Source of the DNA: CAYOUV01 sp963790075
GTDB lineage: Bacteria > Chloroflexota > Anaerolineae > Anaerolineales > Villigracilaceae
Reading direction: 5' to 3'
NCBI GenBank assembly: GCA_963790075.1
Contig: CAWBNG010000007.1
Location: forward strand, 124,001 to 188,000
DNA length: 64,000 nucleotides
The translations under genes and the position numbers were made by a program. This document shows positions 59,598-64,000 of the stretch, piece by piece (within the stretch, counting starts at the first letter, position 1; the number at the start of each line of letters is the position of its first letter). The notes beneath the pieces are model-generated. The model did no database searches, was not told the DNA's origin, and saw only the letters and a list, made by a program, of their open reading frames with translations.

Positions 59598-60829
59598 GTA
59601 ACATAAGCGGTGGGTTTTGAAGAAAAGACGAGCTTCTTGTAAGATAGTGATTGACGAAGATCAATCTACAAGGAGCTCGTCCATGGCAATTGTGACCCTG
59701 AAGCTGCCGAATGTCAAGCAGAAAAACAGAGGAACGTCCGAGAGAATGTCCGTACTGCCAGGGAGAGACCTTCCAGCGCTGGGGGCAAGGGAGGAAACCT
59801 GTAAAAGACACACGAGCGAAGAACGTGAAGGTGTATCGCTATCGCTGCTGTGAGTGCAGGAGAACATTCCGGCATTACCCAGGAGGCGTGACAAGAGCAG
59901 ACCAGACCGAACGGCTGAGGCTGTTTGCGGTGATCTGCTGGAGGCTGGGGTTGAGTTACCGAGGAGTGAGTGCGATCTTGAGTGGGCTGGGGATTGGGTT
60001 GTGTCCGATGACGGTCTGGCGGGATGCGCAGGAACAGGCGGAGAAGTTGGGGAAGCAAAACCAGTGGAAACCGGTGAGAGCGCTGGGGGTGGATGGGGAA
60101 TATGTGTTGGGATGGGGAGAGAAGCGTCCAGTCATGGTGGCAGTCGACCTTGGAGAAGGCCAGCCGGTGGCGGTGGGTTACGTAGACGAACATGACTTGC
60201 AGGCAGTTCGGCGTTGGCTGGAACCGATCGTGCAACGGATGGGGGTGAGTGTGATTGTGACGGATGATCTGGCGCTCTACCGGGTACTTGCCAGGCAATT
60301 GAATGTAGAGCATCAGATCTGCCAGCCTGTCCTGGTGCTCTTCCAGGGTTCCACGTGCGCCGCTGGGTAGGCAGAACATTGCGGGAATTACAGAATAAGC
60401 TGCCCCCAAAATGGCTATGGGTGCTGGAGGAGATCCAGGAATTGATCGCCGAACTGCCGCCCGAGGGAGACAAGCGCCTGTATGCACTCTGGAAACAAGT
60501 TCTCATTCCCGGGGGGAGACATATCGGTCCATCTACACCAGTCACCCAACTGCGGGACCTGCTCATCCGGCTGAGCGAAGCCTGGGAAGATTACTGTGCT
60601 TTCTACTCAGATCCAGCCATCCCCTGGACCAACAACGGCACCGAGCAGGTGATTGGACGCATGAAAATGCGCGCTCGCACGGTGAGAGGCTACAAGACCT
60701 GGCCGGGCATGCAGACTGGCTTGATGCTGGCAGGAACGAAGACCAATTGAAGAATGTCTCAGGCGTGGGCGATCCTTGTGCCTCACCAATTCCCAAAACT
60801 CGCCAACCACCTATGTTACAGAAACCCCC
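59598..60829 (+). mobile_element. Decayed insertion sequence with imperfect terminal inverted repeats
   Basis: About 1.23 kb. The left end GTAACATAAGCGGTGGG (59598) and the reverse of the right end GTAACATAGGTGGTTGG share 14 of 17 bases, and a TTTTG follows in both. No clear target-site duplication is seen. Inside is one transposase gene broken by two frameshifts. It lies between the two BMP lipoprotein genes. The IS family is not assigned with confidence. Confidence 0.8.
59683..60750 (+). pseudogene. DDE transposase, broken by two frameshifts
   Basis: The likely start is ATG 59683 (MAIVTLKLPNVK). After an A5 run at 59722-59726 the frame shifts to KTEERPRECPYCQGETFQRWG. A zinc ribbon (CPYC ... 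RCCEC) precedes a DDE-type core with ALGVDGEYV, VIVTDDLALYRVL and, in a third frame from about 60349, FHVRRWVGRTL then IPWTNNGTEQVIGRMKMRA. The second break lies at about 60326-60348, where a stretch of about 23 bases looks inserted after HQICQ. The gene cannot make a full protein without two corrections. Confidence 0.8.
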
Positions 60830-60841
60830 GCTCGTACAGTC

Positions 60842-60870
60842 TTGCACAAAGCAACCAGAGGCTGTATACT
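60842..60870 (+). promoter_or_regulatory. Promoter of the second BMP-ABC operon
   Basis: TTGCAC at 60842 and TATACT at 60865 are 17 bases apart. It lies just beyond the IS right end and about 113 bases before the ATG at 60983. AAGGAGGTG at 60887-60895 is a strong ribosome site with no start codon at normal spacing. Confidence 0.6.
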
Positions 60871-60982
60871 TACTAAATATGTTGTTAAGGAGGTGCCACG
60901 CGCGAATTGCTGTTACCGGGAAATACCGGACCACCCAAAAGAACTATCCCAAACTCAAACTTCTTAGAGGAGAAGATTTAAA

Positions 60983-62098
60983 ATGAAGAAACTATACCTT
61001 GTAATGGTCGCACTTATCGTTGCGTCCATGATTCTGACGGCCTGCGGCCCTAAGGCTACGCCAACCCCTGAAACACCAGCTGGGGACTCAAGCATTTTAG
61101 TTGGCCAGGTTACCGACCTGGGCGGAATTGATGACAAATCCTTCAACGCCAACGCTTGGAAGGGCGTTCAGGACGCGATCAATGATTTCGGCATCCAGGG
61201 TAAATACCTGGAATCCCAGGGACAGTCCGATTACGCCAAGAACATCCAGCAATTCCTGAGTGAGAAGGCTGGCCTGATCATCACGGTTGGCTTCCTGCTG
61301 GGTGTGGATACCGCTTCAGCCGCGCAGGCCAATCCTGACACCAAGTTCGCAATCGTGGACTACACCTTCCCCGACTGCTACCCCGGTGCGGTAGTAGGCA
61401 AGGACTGCGGTTCTGACGTCGAGCTCGCAAACGTGCGCGGCCTGACCTTCCAGACCGACGAGGCCGCATTCCTGGCCGGTTACCTGGCTGCTGGCATGAC
61501 CAAGACCGGAAAAGTCGGCACTTTCGGCGGCATCAATATCCCGACCGTGACGATCTTCATGAAAGGCTATGAGGCTGGCGTGAAGTACTACAATCAGCAA
61601 AAGGGCACCAGTGTTGAGGTATTGGGTTGGGACACCGCCAAGGCTGACGGCCTCTTCGCCGGCAATTTCAACTCCACCGATGATGGCCGCCGTATCGCTG
61701 AATCCCTGATGCAGGAAGGCGCCGACATCATCATGCCCGTTGCCGGCCCCGTGGGACTCGGCTCGGCTGCTGTCTGCAAAGAGACCGGCAACTGCACCAT
61801 CATTGGCGTGGACGCTGACTGGTACGTCAGTGCGCCTGAGTATCAGGATGTGGTCCTGACCAGCGTTATGAAGAAGATTGACGTGGCTGTTTACGACACC
61901 ATCAAGGACTTCCTCGACGGCAACTTCTCGGGCGGCACTGCGGTCTTCAACCTCCAAAATGATGGCGTAGATATCGCTCCGTACCACGACTTCGAAAGCA
62001 AGGTACCCGACGCCCTGAAGGCTGAGGTCGCACAGGCCAAACAGGATTTGCTCAGCGGCGCAATTACCGTTGATGGCGTCTTGGGCATCAGCCAATAA
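60983..62098 (+). CDS. BMP-family substrate-binding lipoprotein
   Basis: 371 residues. The lipoprotein signal MKKLYLVMVALIVASMILTAC is followed by a short TPTPETP linker. The BMP/PnrA domain has LVGQVTDLGGIDDKSFNANAWKGVQDAI, ITVGFLLGVDTASAAQANPDTKFAIVDY, FQTDEAAFLAGYLAAGMTKTGKVGTFGG, ADIIMPVAGPVGLGSAAV and IIGVDADWYVS. These include the DKSFN ribose/nucleoside-binding segment. It delivers substrate to the ABC ATPase and permease downstream. AGAGGAGA precedes the ATG. Confidence 0.93.
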   Translation: MKKLYLVMVALIVASMILTACGPKATPTPETPAGDSSILVGQVTDLGGIDDKSFNANAWKGVQDAINDFGIQGKYLESQGQSDYAKNIQQFLSEKAGLIITVGFLLGVDTASAAQANPDTKFAIVDYTFPDCYPGAVVGKDCGSDVELANVRGLTFQTDEAAFLAGYLAAGMTKTGKVGTFGGINIPTVTIFMKGYEAGVKYYNQQKGTSVEVLGWDTAKADGLFAGNFNSTDDGRRIAESLMQEGADIIMPVAGPVGLGSAAVCKETGNCTIIGVDADWYVSAPEYQDVVLTSVMKKIDVAVYDTIKDFLDGNFSGGTAVFNLQNDGVDIAPYHDFESKVPDALKAEVAQAKQDLLSGAITVDGVLGISQ

Positions 62099-62118
62099 CA
62101 ATACCAGCTTGAAACATG

Positions 62119-62145
62119 GAAGGGCCGGGGCTCCCGGCCCTTCTT
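62119..62145 (+). terminator. Intercistronic hairpin between BMP lipoprotein and ABC ATPase
   Basis: GAAGGGCCGGG at 62119-62129 pairs perfectly with 62133-62143 around three bases, followed by TTC. It probably lowers transcription of the ATPase and permease relative to the binding protein. Confidence 0.75.
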
Positions 62146-62185
62146 CTACCAAAACCTCTCGCGCACGACAGCAGGAGACTCTGGC

Positions 62186-63754
62186 ATGCCATTACTGGAA
62201 CTACGCGGAATTACTAAATCTTTCCCGGGGGTCCTGGCAAACGATCACATTGACATCACCCTCGAAAAAGGGGAAATCCTCGCCTTGCTCGGTGAAAATG
62301 GCGCCGGAAAAACCACCCTGATGAATATCCTCTATGGCTTGTATAAACCAGATGAGGGTGACATTCTAGTCAAAGGGGAAAAGATCGACATTCAAAGTCC
62401 CAGCGATGCAATCGCGCGCGGGATAGGCATGGTCCACCAGCATTTCATGCTCATACCGGTTATGACCGTTACTGAAAATGTGATGCTCGGCAACGAAACG
62501 ACGCGTAATGGGATCTTTCTGGATCGCGCTAAAGTGGCTAAACGCATCCTGGAAATTTCAGAGCACTATGGCCTGGAGGTCGATCCGGAGGCGTACATCA
62601 AGGATCTGCCAGTAGGCACCCAGCAGCGTGTAGAAATTATCAAAGTCCTTTATCGAGAAGCCGACATTTTAATCCTGGATGAACCCACGGCTGTTCTCAC
62701 CCCTCAAGAAGTTGAGGGGCTATTCACAATCCTGAAGAATTTAATTGCCAAGGGCAAATCGATTATTTTCATTACGCACAAACTAAAAGAGGTCATGGAA
62801 CTTGCCGACCGGATCACCGTGCTGCGCGGGGGAAAGGTGATTGGCACGGTTAAATCCGAGGAAGTTAATCAGAAAAAACTGGCTTCGATGATGGTAGGCC
62901 GCGAAGTCAATCTGGTTGTTCAAAAGAAACCGGCCAAACCAAAAGAGACGGCCCTGGAAGTCAAGGACTTGTATGTCCGGGACGAGCGTGGAAATCAAGT
63001 CGTCAACGGTGTTACCTTCGACGTTCGGATCGGTGAGGTATTAGGCATTGCTGGCGTGCAGGGCAACGGACAAACCGAATTGGTTTACGCCCTGACCGGA
63101 TTGTTGCCGGCTGACAGCGGAGAAGTTCGCATCCTCGGACAAAGCCTGAAAAATGCCTCCCCGCGCGATATTTTCGAAAGAGGTGTGGCGCACATCCCGG
63201 AGGACCGCCAGCGACATGGTCTGGTACTCCCATTTCCAATTTATGACAACCTGGTACTTTGCTCGTACTATCTGCCCCCCTTTGCCCACGGCTTATCGCT
63301 TCAAGAAAAGATCATCATTCAAACTGCCGAAAATTTAGTAGAACAATACGATATCCGCACACCAAGCGTTTATGTTACCGCATCGACCCTTTCGGGCGGC
63401 AACCAGCAAAAGGTGATCGTGGCGCGCGAATTCTCGCGCCCCATCAAATTGCTGATCGCGTCCCAGCCCACCCGTGGCCTGGATGTCGGCTCGATCGAGT
63501 ACATCCACAGCCGAATAGTCGAAAAACGCGATGAGGGCACCGCCGTTTTGATGGTTTCATCCGAATTGGATGAAATCCTGGCCCTGTCTGACCGCATCGC
63601 GGTGATGTACAAAGGTCAGATCATTGATATTGTTCCGGCCGCCAAAGCCACAAAAGGATCCCTTGGACTGTTGATGGCTGGCATCAAATCAGACAAAGCC
63701 CCCGAATCCAACTCATCCGCCACGGATGGCGGTGTAGTGGAACGTGTCTTTTAG
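62186..63754 (+). CDS. BMP-type ABC transporter ATP-binding protein (two ATPase domains)
   Basis: 522 residues. Domain 1 has GENGAGKTTLMNILYGLYKPDEG, MVHQHFMLIPVMTVTENVMLG and ILILDEPTAVLTPQEV. Domain 2 has GVQGNGQTELVYALTG and LSGGNQQKVIVAREFS, but its Walker B region reads LLIASQPTRGLD, with Ser-Gln where Asp-Glu is usual. That loss is common in the second domain of this family (NupO/YufO-like). It drives nucleoside or simple-sugar uptake with the permease at 63767. Confidence 0.92.
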   Translation: MPLLELRGITKSFPGVLANDHIDITLEKGEILALLGENGAGKTTLMNILYGLYKPDEGDILVKGEKIDIQSPSDAIARGIGMVHQHFMLIPVMTVTENVMLGNETTRNGIFLDRAKVAKRILEISEHYGLEVDPEAYIKDLPVGTQQRVEIIKVLYREADILILDEPTAVLTPQEVEGLFTILKNLIAKGKSIIFITHKLKEVMELADRITVLRGGKVIGTVKSEEVNQKKLASMMVGREVNLVVQKKPAKPKETALEVKDLYVRDERGNQVVNGVTFDVRIGEVLGIAGVQGNGQTELVYALTGLLPADSGEVRILGQSLKNASPRDIFERGVAHIPEDRQRHGLVLPFPIYDNLVLCSYYLPPFAHGLSLQEKIIIQTAENLVEQYDIRTPSVYVTASTLSGGNQQKVIVAREFSRPIKLLIASQPTRGLDVGSIEYIHSRIVEKRDEGTAVLMVSSELDEILALSDRIAVMYKGQIIDIVPAAKATKGSLGLLMAGIKSDKAPESNSSATDGGVVERVF

Positions 63755-63766
63755 GAGGATTGCACC

Positions 63767-64000
63767 ATGACAGACAACAAAGTGAGCAACCAAGCTCCTA
63801 AGACTGAACGCGGGACAGACACTTCCGAATCCGAACATAGATCAAGCGGCTTCTGGCAAACCCTGCTGATCCCGGTGCTGGCCGTCTTTACCGGGCTGGT
63901 GATCGGCGCCATTTTCATCGTCATCACAGACGCCAAAGTCATTGCGGCATATGGCAATTTCTTCAGTGATCCCCTCGGCGCTCTTCGCGAAACCTGGAAC
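63767..64000 (+). CDS. BMP-type ABC transporter permease, N-terminal part
   Basis: The first 78 codons, cut by the window end. A polar start (MTDNKVSNQAPKTERGTD) is followed by a helix, TLLIPVLAVFTGLVIGAIFIVI, and the family-typical YGNFFSDPLGALRETWN, which in these permeases precedes the next helices. AGGAGG lies before the ATG and the gap from the ATPase gene is 12 bases. It would form half of the membrane channel. Confidence 0.85.
   Translation, partial: MTDNKVSNQAPKTERGTDTSESEHRSSGFWQTLLIPVLAVFTGLVIGAIFIVITDAKVIAAYGNFFSDPLGALRETWN

Noticed and set aside
60340..60360. Programmed frameshift in the transposase
   Set aside because: No slippery heptamer or downstream structure is seen, and a second break upstream at 59722-59726 points to decay.

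Overview
This 64 kb window looks like a chromosomal segment of a Chloroflexota bacterium, most probably class Anaerolineae. That is an inference from style and gene content: surface proteins with Thr/Pro-rich linkers (TPTPTFTPTP-type), four tandem L,D-transpeptidases, BMP-family sugar/nucleoside lipoproteins, an arabinose ABC transporter with araA/araD/kinase, and no rRNA or phylogenetic marker beyond trmD, rnhB and gatCA. GC content is moderate to high and coding density is high. There is no CRISPR array, prophage or defence island. Mobile DNA is limited to one decayed insertion sequence.

Layout. 1-5.6 kb: start of a histidine ammonia-lyase-like gene leaving the window, a lipoprotein, a PIG-L deacetylase, a frameshifted polyprenol-kinase-like gene, an SMP-30 family hydrolase, CorA, and a four-helix membrane protein behind a strong promoter that lies over a perfect 28-bp palindrome. 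5.6-8.3 kb: a three-gene operon (SDR and two GNAT proteins). 8.5-13.5 kb: one 1655-residue PAS/GAF/HD-GYP protein. 13.6-14.7 kb: AMMECR1 protein and flavin reductase. 14.8-21.1 kb: cell-wall cluster of one amidase, four L,D-transpeptidases, a LURP-one-like protein and a small conserved protein. 21.1-30.7 kb: ClC channel, NrtR-like regulator, MFS transporter, CPBP protease, DNA glycosylase, DUF488 protein, small membrane proteins, NDH-2 and an M50 protease. 30.7-34.5 kb: galE, gatA, gatC, a frameshifted esterase lipoprotein, and tRNA-Pro whose 3' end and terminator are repeated six times with a 72-bp period.

35-48 kb is an L-arabinose utilisation region on the minus strand: araA, araD, an FGGY kinase, an M24-fold protein lacking metal ligands, a CcdA/TlpA redox pair, a CUT2 ABC importer and a LacI-type regulator with an array of 12-bp operator-like repeats. 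Import plus AraA, kinase and AraD would deliver xylulose 5-phosphate. 48.5-51.2 kb: two uncharacterised proteins, a GT2 glycosyltransferase and RNase HII. 51.2-54.5 kb: a type II P-type ATPase preceded by a 33-residue membrane micropeptide, both downstream of a yybP-ykoY-type (Mn2+) riboswitch with promoter and terminator. 54.5-58.4 kb: glgC, trmD, MFS transporter and MOSC protein. 58.4-64 kb: two BMP lipoproteins separated by a decayed IS, then the ATPase and the start of a permease.

A recurring feature is a -10 box (TATAAT, TAAAAT or TACAAT) ending 6-7 bases before an ATG with no Shine-Dalgarno. It is seen at six genes and suggests frequent leaderless transcripts. Three genes carry probable single-base or short frameshifts; sequencing or assembly error cannot be excluded for any of them.
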